Shown here piece after piece: positions 11,213 to 21,190 of a stretch of 64,000 bases of DNA (position 1 is the stretch's first letter; each line of letters begins with the position of its first letter). The translations under genes were made by a program, and so were the position numbers. Source of the stretch: Symbiodinium sp. CCMP2592 (Eukaryota; Sar; Dinophyceae; Suessiales; Symbiodiniaceae); the NCBI GenBank assembly GCA_905221615.1, contig CAJNDT010005368.1:37501-101500 (forward strand), read 5' to 3'. The notes beneath the pieces are model-generated. The model saw only the letters and a list, made by a program, of their open reading frames with translations, did no database searches and had not been told where the DNA came from.

Positions 11213-14200
11213 CTCCTTGACGCCATGGGAGCTGACGTAGATTCCGTCCAAGAACTTTCGGATATCCTTCTTCTTGCAGAGGCAGGACCTCATGACTGGA
11301 AGCCCATCAGAGTGTCCCATGTAATGATGAGGGTTTTGGGGCTTAAGGGTTTAGTGTTTAGGGGTTAAGGACCCTTAGGAGTTTAGGAGGGTTTAGGGTT
11401 TAGGCGTTTCGGGCTTTCGTGCTTCAAGGGTGTAGGGGTTTAGGGGTTTAGGGGTTTAGGGAGCTAAGGATTTAGAGGTTGTTCAGCCCAGGACCCTAGG
11501 CCCTAGTCCAACTAATGAGGCCCCTGCATTCGTCTTAAATCCGAAATGGCTCTTCTAGAGGCATCATCTGCCGTGATGCTGGGGAGGCGGATGGCCGGCC
11601 CTTGTTTCAAAGGGTCTATAGGGCTCAGGGCTTAGGGACTACCTTCGGGTTTTGCGATTAGAACGGGTCTTTTACTTGGAGCGCTGCACATTCAGTACGA
11701 ACCAGAACAAGAGCTGCAGGAGAACAGTACCAGTAACAATATCATTGCACGGTCCCACACCCCAACGCCCCAAGCTAAACCCAAGACCCTAAGCCCATTA
11801 TATGCATAGTATACACCAAAGTCCCGTTCGAACTATTCAGACCCCCAGCAAAAGTAGATAACCTCCCCGTGAGGCCCCCTCTGGTGGATCAGCGCCGCAG
11901 ACTGGCCCGTGAGCTCAATGTCCGTACCGCAGACGACCAGCTCGTCCTATTTTGATGGCTTTTTAGCAGGCTTCTGGTTCGTTCTAGTGTGGGTTTTTTG
12001 GTTGAAGCCTAAACCCTAAACCCTAAACCCAAACCCTAAGGGGTTCCGGATTTTGTGGCTTTCGGTTTTTTTTGTGCGGGTTTAGGGCTTCATGAGTTGA
12101 GGGCTCAAGGGTCGGTCGGTTGAGGCCTGTTGTGGGTTTCGAATCTTCCTGTGTGTCCGGAGAACTTGTGGTTACTATTACTATAAGGGCTTAGTAATTA
12201 GGATAAGGTTTTGAGGCCCATTATAAGAAGGAACCCCCAAAATAGTATGTTCAATTACTAAGGCCCCTATATAGGACCCTATTCTAGATCCCTCCCTTAT
12301 AGACCCCTTTAGGGATCCCTTTAAAGGGAGCGTCAAGGTAATGATTTCGACCCCTTCAGTCAGTAGAAGGGCTCAGCCCAGAGACTCCAATATCCCTTAA
12401 TTAAGGAATATACCGTAAATCATATAAGGGATCCTACCATAATTTAAGGTCTATTCCTTAATTAAGGGATATTAGACTCCCCCAAATCCTAAACCCTACA
12501 CCTTATAGATCCCTTTAAAGGAACCCTAGGATTTCTTAATTAAGGGATACTGGAGTCTCTGGGAGGGAGGCTCCGGCTCTGCCGAAGCTCGGGAGGCTCT
12601 AGGTCGGGGGCCATCGCCTGTAAAGGCTCGAACAAAATTTGGGCGTTTCCGAAAATCGGAGACCCTAGGATTCCTTTAAAGGGTCTATAGGGGTTCCATA
12701 AAGGGTTTAGGGTTTAGGGTTATGGGAGCTTCCGAAAATAGGGGACCCTAGTATAATACTCTAAATAGAAGGATCCTTACTATAAGGACCACAAACAAGG
12801 CACCCCCTATTTTCGGAAACTCCCAAATGGAACAGCATCGGAGCCCGAAATCTTGAAACTAATGTAGGTGACTTAATGCTTAGAATAGGGTTTTGGGGCC
12901 AGGTGTACTTTCTAAAGGAACCCCCGAAACAAGATCGAGTTCTGCTGCATGTTGACAGGGACAAACGACTGTTCTGCGTCCTTCCTCTCGAGGAATGAAG
13001 GTTCGACCCCTTTGGACGCCGTCGGGTTTAAGGTCTAGACAGGGTAGTATAGGGGCAATACTTGTAGAGGAAGAACAAAGAAGCTTTGTGGTGTACTAAT
13101 CGTATAGCACAACTATAACAAGTAAGCTTCATAAGGATAATAAGAGTCGCAACTACTCAAGCTTTCAGGCAATGGGGTCGAGGGCTCAGTGGCCCGGAGC
13201 AGCCAAGGTTTGGGGGTTTTGGGCCATGGGTTTGGGGAGAAGGGTTTTGGTGAATCTTTGAGGGTGACATACAGTTCACTTTGGAGTTTAGGCTTTGGGC
13301 TGTCGGGCCCAGGATCCATGACAGGGGTCTCAATATTATTGCATATTCGTATGAATGTCAATATCAAAATTGATATATATATATATATATATATATATCA
13401 AGTGTACATACATACACTATACTTAAGACCAGGGCACAGTCTGCGAATTTGTCAGAGCCCAAAACTTGGCGGCTCCTTGGTGGATGCGCTCTTCTCCACC
13501 GTCACACCAGGCAGCATGTGCACCTGAAGTACAATGAGACGCCGGACACTGCTCAGCGTTCTGGGGCAGTGTATTGTAAGTATGTATGTATGCATCTATC
13601 GACCATCTGTCTATCAATCTGTCTATACATCTATATAACGATGCTAATCTGTATGTAGATGCATACATACATACATCTTCATTCAGGCACATATGTACTA
13701 TCATTGGGCTCGAAACAGTTGCACAGCATCTGGAGTGTGCAACCGTCAAAACCGTCGCCAACGTGTCGCATCAGATAAGCGTCAAACTCTCAACCCGGTG
13801 ATCTGCACCGACCTGATTTACTCCATACGTAACAGGCGTAGCAGCGCAGGGGAATGCTTTCCTCATGGAAGGGAGCCACCGCTCCGAGGCGGAATCACAC
13901 CAGCATGACTACATACTGTAGTTTACAGCAAGATGCCGCTGTATGCTGCTTTAGTATTTATCTATATCATGGGGCAGCAGCGACAAATTCTGCTTCGAAG
14001 GTCTCGCATCAGTTGCGAGCTTGCCTCCGGGAATTCAGGAGAAAATCTCCCGAAACCCAAGACTCTAAATTCCGAAACCTAAACCCTAAACCCTAGACTC
14101 TAAATTCCAAACCCTAAACCCCAAATCCTATACTGTAAATCTGAACCACGTTTAGACTCTCAGCTCCGAGCAGTTCGCACCACCTTCTCACCAAGGAAGT

Positions 14201-17200
14201 TTCGGATCTCGACGGTCTGTACCGGCAAAGGCATCAATTTTGCGGGGCTTGGGTTTAGGGCTTAGGGTTTCAGGGGGGAGGCTCGGAGGGTTGCAGATTC
14301 TTGGTGGCTTGGGGCTTTTGTGGCTGCGGGTAGTGGGGATTTGAAGTTGTTGGGTTTGTAATTTTATGGGGAAAGTAGGGTACTAAGGTTTTTGTGGCTT
14401 GGGGCTCAGGGTTTAGAGGACAACGGTCTGGTAGTTCCCAATACCATCACTCTGACTACAACCATTCGTTTCACGATTTGGAGTTTAAGAAAAAGTTTAG
14501 AGTTCGCATCAACAGGCTAAAGTGGTGCTGCCAATGTCACTGCCTCTGTCCTTTCCATTGCAGCAGTCATTGTGACTGTCATCGTTATGGTCATAGTTGC
14601 TGCCACTCCTGCTGTTCTAGTTGCATGCTCACGTCAACAGTCATCGTTAAACTCCTGCCACGCTTATCGCCACTGCTGCCCTTCTTCTTCCTCTGGGTCT
14701 ACTGTCTTCTGAACTGCAAAGTAAGCTCAAAGGCCTAAAGTCCCTCAGATGTCGGCAGCTACACTTCCAGGGTTGTGGAGAAACGGGAACTTTCCAGCCT
14801 TGCCACCGTTGATGATGTTGGCGTTGATGGGGAAGTGCGCATAGACGAGGCGCATCTTGTACTCGAACTTGTGTGCCACACCCTAGCCGAAGATGCAGGA
14901 TTTGGGGTCTGGCAGTACAGGCCCAGATTTCCGGGAGGATCCAAAAAGTAGATCCCTTGATGGGGGTTCCTATAAAGCACCCTTAGTAGTATAGGGCCCC
15001 AAATTAGGAGATCCACTTTCTAGATCCTGTCTGGGGGGTGGAACCGAATTGTCCTGGGAACCCAAGCACCTGGGGCAAGAAGCAAGACTCCTCAACGGTT
15101 TAGAGTTGGGGCCTCCGGTGGCTGCGCATGTATCTGAAAGCCGTATGCGTCCAGCAGCGTCCAGCCCAAACGACCGGAACATGAAATTGTAACTATATCT
15201 TCAAAGCCCGGAAACCTTTGTATCTGAAGATCCCCCTACCAAGCAGGGAAATGCCCAACCGGAACCCCAACCTGAACCCAGCCGAAGCTGAAATTTCCCT
15301 CTCAACTCACCTCGAAGAGGTTGCTGATGTGGCTGCACACCTGGGTGCTTCCGAAAACTAAGGGTACCTTATTTGGGGTCCCTTATAATAACGATCCTAC
15401 GATTCAGGGTGCTTTATTACGGTCCCCTACTTTCGGAAACTCCCACCTGTGGAAATCTAACGGCGGTCGGGAGCGTTTATGAAGCAGTAACAACGGAATG
15501 GCCACACCAATGGCAGTGTCAATGACTCGGCAATGACCGTTGCAACGGAAACGGTCGGCCAGAAACAAGCGAATGATAGAGCGAAGGATAGCAACGATTA
15601 CAAAACACTCGACCGTAGAAATAGACACGTCGGCACATGTTGCTATGATTATTACAAGTATTCCTCTCAGTGTCAACACTTTGTAATTTACTACTATTCT
15701 TCGTTCTTGCTAGTATGATGACCACCAGTACTGTTTCCAGTGGTGTCGGGACTGGAATTCGCATTCATTATTTACTATACCATCAGCCCAAGCGGCACTG
15801 TTGAGCATGGAGCACTGCTTGCTCTTGGCGAAGTACATGCGTGCCACCACCTGCTTTTCGTAAACCCTGGACCCTAAACCCTAAACCCTAAACCCTGGAT
15901 CCTAGACGCGTAAATTTACTATGGCAGCTGTAAGGCTCAGAACTTATGACCGGGGGTTCAGGGGGTCCAGGGTAGCACAAGCTGTCTGCAAAGAAAGCCC
16001 CCACAGAGTCCGCCGTTCAGGGCCTTCTGGTTCTTAGTAGGGAATGGGGGTTTAGGGTTTAGGGTTTAGGGTTTAGGGTTTAGGGTTTAGGGTTTAGGGT
16101 TTAGGGTTTAGGGTTTAGGGAGGGATGGATCCCTATAGCAGTCCCTGTATAATCCCCAATAATCGTCTCCATAATCCATTCCCCCATTCCCTACCAAGCA
16201 CCAGACAGTTGGCCTTCTTGCCGCCGTCGGACAGGAACAGCTCAATGGGCAAGTGCTTGAAGTCACGCTTGAGTTCACCGTGCTTGCCCTTCACCTGCGC
16301 ATGTTCACCCCTGACTTGGCATTTGCCAGAGTGACCGTTGTGACCATTCTTGCCAGTATCTGTACCATCATTTTTGCTGTCTTCACTGCTGCTATCTTTC
16401 ATGTTAATATTGCTTTAGATGGTTGAGACGACTAACAGTTCAACAAATATTCTCAGCACTTGTACCAATGGTCTCACCCACAGTGCCAGCAATCCACCCC
16501 TCAAACCCTGCGCTACTTTGCCCTCGAAGCAACTCCACAAAAAAACGGGAAGCGCCACAGTTCGCATGCTAGAGCAGCGGTTTCTGCGCAGGCTGTATGT
16601 CTCAGTATGCTTATGTGTGGCAGCTCTTGTCGGTGGACGGCAGGAGATGTTGCGGCATCCCGCGCCTCCACAACCTTGGACTTGATCTTGATGGTGATAC
16701 CTCGAACACCCGAAGAGCACCGGATATCAAATGTCAGCTTCGGCTGCACCGCCCGGAAATCTTATCAACGATTTGCTAAGGTAGAAAACCGCTCGCTGCT
16801 ACTGCTACTGCCACCGCTACTGCCACTGCTACAATTCCTGCTGCGGCTGCGGCTGCTACTGCTACTACAACTGAGCAGTGATACCACTAAATCACCGACT
16901 CTTCCTTCGACTTGACGCGACCGGCTCACTCCCCCCTAAAGGACCTCTTTTCGGAATCCTTCTAGAAGCCCTAAACCCTGAACCCTTCAAGGAACCCATT
17001 CTCGAAACCCTGAAACCCTCGTCATAGTCATAGACTGATGGGAGGCCAAAAGGGACGCTTAAGATTCTTGGGGTAGGAATTTTTTCACATGACTACTATG
17101 GGAACCCTAGTCCCTACTAAACCCCCCTAGGCTAAAACCCCTTTTCACCTCCTATGATCATAGCCATCTTCAAGCAGCCTCCCCCCTGTAATGGTGACTA

Positions 17201-17907
17201 TAAGGATTATATAGGATTATATTAGGGCCCTAATATAATTCCTATTATACCACGATTACAGGGTGGGGGCAGCTTCTAAGACATCCCCAAGCAGCCTCCC
17301 CCGCCCCCCTCTCAGTGCGGTCCGAGGCACCCTTGGGCACCTTCAGGACTTCCTTCGCAAGCTGCTCGGAGCTCCATTTTTCCATTATTCGATAATTAGA
17401 ACAAGGAACCCCCAAAATAGTAATATATGATAGTTAAAATAAGGATCCCCCCAAAATAGTATTATACGATAATTCTAAGAAGGAACCCCCAAAAGAGTAT
17501 TATATGATAAGTAGAAATAAGGAACCCGCAAAATAGTATTGGTAAGAATTTAAGCCCCTATAGTAGGTTTCTGGGCTTAGGGCTTGGGATCTTCAGGCTC
17601 ATCAGGGTCTGTAGGTTTGTACCTAGAGGCGGAGCCAATCAAACTGGGACTTGCCGGTTTGATACCTTACTTAGCTTACTGACGAAGTAGTGGACTCTCA
17701 TCCCAAATCCTTCACCGCCAACCCCAAAACACAAAAACATAAACCCAAAGCTAAAAGTCCCTCAACAGCCCAACTCTGAAAGAATCAAAAACCCTAAACC
17801 TTCAAGACTGAACCCTAAACCCTGAGCCCTGAACCCTAAACCGTGCACCCTGAAAGCCTGAACCCGTGACAAAAAGGATCACCGGCCTCGGTCAGCAAAG
17901 TCTTCAT
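11213..17907 (-). CDS. RPL9: Ribosomal protein L9 (uL6), at least 11 exons
   Basis: Large-subunit ribosomal protein uL6, cytosolic. Exons on the minus strand, in order: 17907-17885 (start MKTLLTE), 17352-17331 (EVLKVPKG), 16700-16666 (ITIKIKSKVVE), 16294-16214 (VKGKHGELKRDFKHLPIEL...), 15853-15797 (ARMYFAKSKQCSMLNS), 15340-15311 (VCSHISNLFE), 14882-14799 (GVAHKFEYKMRLVYAHFPIN...), 14216-14172 (TVEIRNFLGEKVVRT), 13523-13476 (VHMLPGVTVEKSASTK), 11946-11882 (DELVVCGTDIELTGQSAALI) and 11288-11213 (KKKDIRKFLDGIYVSSHGVK). Joined phases are consistent and follow eukaryotic uL6 nearly without gaps. Donors are GC (5), GT (3, including the last, open exon) and GA (2), all with AG acceptors; the first donor is uncertain. 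The terminal exon with the stop was not found. Introns hold TTTAGGG arrays and palindromic elements. Exon 1 limits are the least certain. Confidence 0.92.
11333..11475. repeat. Degenerate TTTAGGG-like tract
   Basis: Repeated GGGTTTAGG and GGGGTTTAGGGG words in the intron between the last two RPL9 exons. A similar tract in opposite orientation (CCCTAAA) is at 12005-12041. Confidence 0.7.
12182..12274. mobile_element. Palindromic element, family A
   Basis: AAGGGCTTAGTAATTAGGAT at the left and ATTACTAAGGCCCCTATATA at the right, with the core TTTTGAGGCCCATTAT...GGAACCCCCAAAATAG. Lies in an RPL9 intron. Confidence 0.8.
12378..12572. mobile_element. Palindromic element, family D, extended form
   Basis: CAGAGACTCCAATATCCCTT at the left, an inner TCCTTAATTAAGGGATATTA, then the module CCCTTTAAAGGAACCCTAGGAT and a second right end GGGATACTGGAGTCTCTGGG. 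The same extended layout occurs at 29301-29476. Confidence 0.85.
12641..12824. mobile_element. Composite family B element with internal TTTAGGG repeats
   Basis: A half element GCGTTTCCGAAAATCGGAGA with the CCTTTAAAGGGTCTATAGGG module runs into AAGGGTTTAGGGTTTAGGGT and then a complete B element (12724-12824) with ends GGGAGCTTCCGAAAATAGGG and CCCTATTTTCGGAAACTCCC. The same composite order is found at 36364-36557. Confidence 0.8.
12860..12930. mobile_element. Truncated family A element
   Basis: Has the left half (TGACTTAATGCTTAGAATAGG...GGGGCC) and GGAACCCCCGAAA, but no right terminal AAGGCCCCTATA. Confidence 0.6.
15343..15445. mobile_element. Family B palindromic element at an RPL9 3' splice site
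   Basis: Ends GGGTGCTTCCGAAAACTAAGG and CCCCTACTTTCGGAAACTCCC are inverted copies. Read on the gene strand the element ends in GAAGCACCCAG, and that AG (15342-15341) is the acceptor of the RPL9 exon starting at 15340. The element therefore supplies the 3' splice site. Confidence 0.85.
16027..16204. mobile_element. Family F element carrying a telomere array, in an RPL9 intron
   Basis: Terminal inverted repeats of 24 bp with two mismatches: left begins CTGGTTCTTAGTAGGGAATG, right reads (reverse complement) CTGGTGCTTGGTAGGGAATG. Between them lie ten perfect TTTAGGG units and then GGATCCCTATAG...AATCCCCAATAAT. It starts ten bases from the GC donor of the RPL9 exon ending at 16214. A related element without the array is at 47818-47920. 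Confidence 0.9.
16051..16120 (+). repeat. Perfect (TTTAGGG)10 telomere-type array
   Basis: Exactly 70 bp, ten uninterrupted heptamers, flanked by GGGGG of the left inverted repeat and AGGGATGGATCC. TTTAGGG is the telomere repeat reported for dinoflagellates and many plants. Confidence 0.98.
17181..17270. repeat. Palindrome centred on GGGCCC with flanking direct repeats
   Basis: Arms CTGTAATGGTGACTATAAGG...TATATTAGGGCCC and GGGCCCTAATATA...CACGATTACAGG pair around 17225-17230. A 15-bp direct repeat CAAGCAGCCTCCCCC lies at 17171-17185 and 17288-17302, just outside, and could be an insertion duplication. Lies in an RPL9 intron. Confidence 0.8.
17390..17566. repeat. Four tandem copies of the family A internal module
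   Basis: A unit of about 39 bp (GATAATTAGAA.AAGGAACCCCCAAAATAGTATTATAT) repeats at about 17390, 17429, 17468 and 17506, ending in the family A right terminus TTTAAGCCCCTATAGTAGG. The left terminus is missing. Confidence 0.85.
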
Positions 17908-19340
17908 CGTGAGAAGCACCTGGACTTCCGATCGATTCTGCTCAAGGGCTCTTGGCTTTGGGCTTACTTTAGGGCTTAGGGTTTAAGGTTTAGGGTTTAG
18001 GGCTTTAGGGTTTCTCACGTCTTTTTTTTTGACTGCATGAGTCTGAAAGCGAAGTCCGCTAGGTGTAGTCGTAAGAACATGCGCACACACACACACACAC
18101 ACACACTTAAGGCTCAGGGTTTGGGAGCTCGTTGTTCAGGAGCTTACGGTTTAGGAGAACCTACCCGCAGTGGACCCGGGTGTTCAGCATCAAGGAATCA
18201 AGGTGAAGTGAATGACCCATGTCTGACGAAAGCCGCACGCCATCGTACAAGGGGTCCAGACGAAACGAACAAAGTCGCTGGGGAGCGCTCGGCACCCTTT
18301 TTGGTGGGGGTTAGGGTTTGGCTCTAGGGTGCCGCGGTCGACGTTTCCAGGGATGGGGCTCATGTTTTCTTGGCTAAGGGCTCGCAGAGATAATCTACGT
18401 CCTAAGACGGCGATCGTGACACCGCTGGACAATCAAGGATGGTCTTGCAAAGAAAGCTGATCAAGCCTACTGTAGGGGCCTGACTTACTAAGATTGGACA
18501 GGGTTAGGGATATGTGTGGTCTTTATAACAAGGAGACCTGAAGACATTGATAATTGCTCAGGCCTCTCTATTAAGCTTCGGAGTTCAAGATTGAGTGGTT
18601 GGGACGTCGAAATGGCACAGGTCCAAGAAGGCAAGATACGAAGTGGGGAACCTTAGGCAAAATACGGTTGCAAGATTCCGAACTTCACGAAACTCTGAAA
18701 ATCTTAAGCTCCAGCCCTACAACCTCAAAGCCATTCCCTGGTCCTTCGCTAGAAACCGCAACCTCTTCAGAGTCCGAATCCACTGCGCCGGTCTTTGAAA
18801 AGACCGTAGTGCGTAAGTTTTTGAAAAACCTAGGCACAGGAGCGAGATCGGAGGCGTGGCTGTGGCGAGTGGAACAAACCGCTTCGAGCAAAATGCAGTC
18901 GCCAAGTGGAGTGCGAGGCCTCTTACGCATTGAGGCTTACTACAGGGACTCATTATACTATCATGTTCATCAGGAACTCCCAAAATAGTCTAGGTAATTA
19001 GATCAGAAAACACCTTCAGGGCGTCGATTTCTGGTGTGCTCTGTGCGACTTCCAAGGGCCAAAAAGAGCCTCTCGCGACCTTGTGGGCTTCGGTTCAGGA
19101 GCTTTGGAAACGATTTCGGGACTTTAGGGTTGAGGTTGGAGGGACGGAGGACTGAGGCTTCGGGAGGCAAGGGCTCAACTTGTCTGGCAAATGACGAATA
19201 CCCACACCTGCCAGACAACTAGAGTACCCGAATTTTCACTGAAGCCGTCAAACGAATCTGGACTGCTAGCACCACCATCACTGCTGTGCTGCGGCGACGA
19301 CGACGCCGACGATGACGACTACTAACCTTCAGGTAAGGGC
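17908..19340. other. No confirmed gene; TTTAGGG-like text, CA repeat, diverged family A elements
   Basis: Upstream of the RPL9 start. An AG lies 13 bases before the ATG (CCAG at 17921), a possible leader splice site. Degenerate TTTAGGG at 17950-18020, (CA)n at 18081-18106, and diverged A-like pieces at 18472-18574 and 18928-19002. No exon is recognised. Confidence 0.5.
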
Positions 19341-19479
19341 ATGTGGATGTGTGTGTGTGTGTGTGTGTGCGCGATTCTTCAATTTCTTCTCCGAGCTCCA
19401 GCCCATACCTCGAGGGCCTCAAAGACAGAGCCGACTCCCTGGCAAACTGCTTATCAACCCCAAACCCAACCCCACGATT

Positions 19480-19672
19480 TGGGTGCATATATGTATACAT
19501 GTATATATGTATACATGTATATATGCATATATTTGTATACGTATGTGTATGTGTGTATATATACATGTGCATGTGCATGTGCACGTGCATGTGCATGTGC
19601 AGGTGCAGGTGCAGGTGCAGGTGCATGTGCATGTGCATGTGCATGTGCATGTGCATGTGCATGTGCATGTGC

Positions 19673-19720
<48 letters not shown>
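19480..19720. repeat. Compound microsatellite: TATACATG, then GTGCAT/GTGCAG hexamers, then (TA)n
   Basis: About 18 copies of the hexamer ATGTGC or AGGTGC (19565-19677) followed by about 40 bp of alternating TA. Long frames across it are artefacts. Confidence 0.95.
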
Positions 19721-19725
<5 letters not shown>

Positions 19726-19897
19726 CATGTACGGGTATGTATCTGTAATATGTTTATACTTGCATACATGTATGTGTATGTATATGCATTATGTATATGT
19801 ATCTTAGAATATACAGACATGTCTATGTCTTTATCTATGTATGTCTGTCTGTAGGTAGGCATGTCTGTATGTTCTCTGCTTGCAGACATGCCTTTGT

Positions 19898-19988
19898 CTT
19901 ACCTTTGGTTAGTAGGGAATGTAAGAATGGTGGTAATAGTGGTTATAATTGTACCCGATTCCTCCATTCCCTACTAACCAAAGGTAAG
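19898..19988. mobile_element. Family F palindromic element with perfect 24-bp inverted repeats
   Basis: The left end begins CTTACCTTTGGTTAGTAGGG and the right end is its exact inverted copy over 24 bp. The 43-bp centre is unique. Both outer ends read AAGGTAAG outward, which matches a 5' splice-site consensus. Confidence 0.9.
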
Positions 19989-20611
19989 TTGTTCCTCTTT
20001 GGCCGCTTTTTGTAGCCTTCGCCCTTCCTCGTCGGTCCGCCTCCCCTGGCTCCCGAGGATCCCATTGCGCGGGATTTTAGGGCGAGGGCTTAGGACTTTA
20101 CCGCTGTCATTTTGGAGGGATGACGTATCCGGGCTCGCTGGGCATAAGAATTAGGGTCTGGGGCCTAGGGCCACGGAACAAGATCAAGGCTTGAGGTTTA
20201 GGTTTTGCGTTTTCATTTGATGGCTGAGGGGTGAGTTTAGAGCTGAGGGCGGAGGAGGCTCGCAACATGCTGATTGGTGAGATGGTGAATATTTTTGATT
20301 CCAGCCATTGGCAGTAGTATGTTCACTGATACTATCGTGCACAGTGGTGCTGCATCCTTCTTACAACACTACCACTTGCACTAGTATCAAACCACTGCCC
20401 GAACCACGTTTCTGAATAATGGCTATTTTCTATGGCCTGTTCTCGCCTCGTTCCTTTACGGTGCAGATTTTGTACTGTTGACACAAAAACCGTATTCCTG
20501 TCGCTCTTATGACTCACGACTGTGCGCTCGCGACTGTGCTTACTAGATTTTGGGAGTCTTTACTCACAAAACTGTCGCGACGTGGTGTCTCATAGTAGTT
20601 TGTTACTGCTG

Positions 20612-21074
20612 CTGTAAAGCAGCAGCAGCAGTCGTAGTAGTAGTAGCAGCAGCAGCAGTAGTAGGCGTAAGCAGCGGCAGTAGTAGTAGTAGCAGTAGTA
20701 GCAGTAGTAGCAGCAGCAGCAGCAGTAGTAGTGGTAGTGCGAGTGGTAGTGGCAGTGGTAGCGGCAGTGGCAGTGGTAGTCGTAGTGGTAGTGGTTGTGG
20801 TAGTGGTAGCGGTAGTGGTAGTGGTAGTGGTAGTGGCAGAAGTAGTAGTGGTAGTAGTAGTAGTAGTAGTAGTAGCAGTAGTAGTAGTAGTAGCAGTAGC
20901 AGTAGCAGTAGCAGTAGTAAGTACTAGTAGTAGCAGTAGTAGTAGTAGTAGTAGTAGTGGTAGTAGCAGTAGTACTAGTAGAAGTAGTAGTAATAGTAGT
21001 AGTGGTAGTAGTAGTAGTAGTAGCAGCAGTAGTAGTAGTCGTCGTCGTCGTGGTGCTGGTAGAAGTAGTAGTAC

Positions 21075-21114
<40 letters not shown>

Positions 21115-21121
21115 CGTAGTC

Positions 21122-21155
<34 letters not shown>

Positions 21156-21190
21156 CAGTAGCAGCAGTAGCAGCAGTAGCAGTCTTTGGA
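20612..21190. repeat. AGT/AGC trinucleotide tract
   Basis: Nearly 580 bp of AGT, AGC, GGT and CGT triplets. Long Ser, Val, Leu or Thr frames in every phase, including a 289-codon minus-strand frame, are products of the repeat. Confidence 0.95.

Noticed and set aside
12990..13020. GGTTCGACCCC, a tRNA B-box-like word
   Set aside because: No A box or cloverleaf can be drawn upstream. Similar words at 38876 and 56085 also fail.
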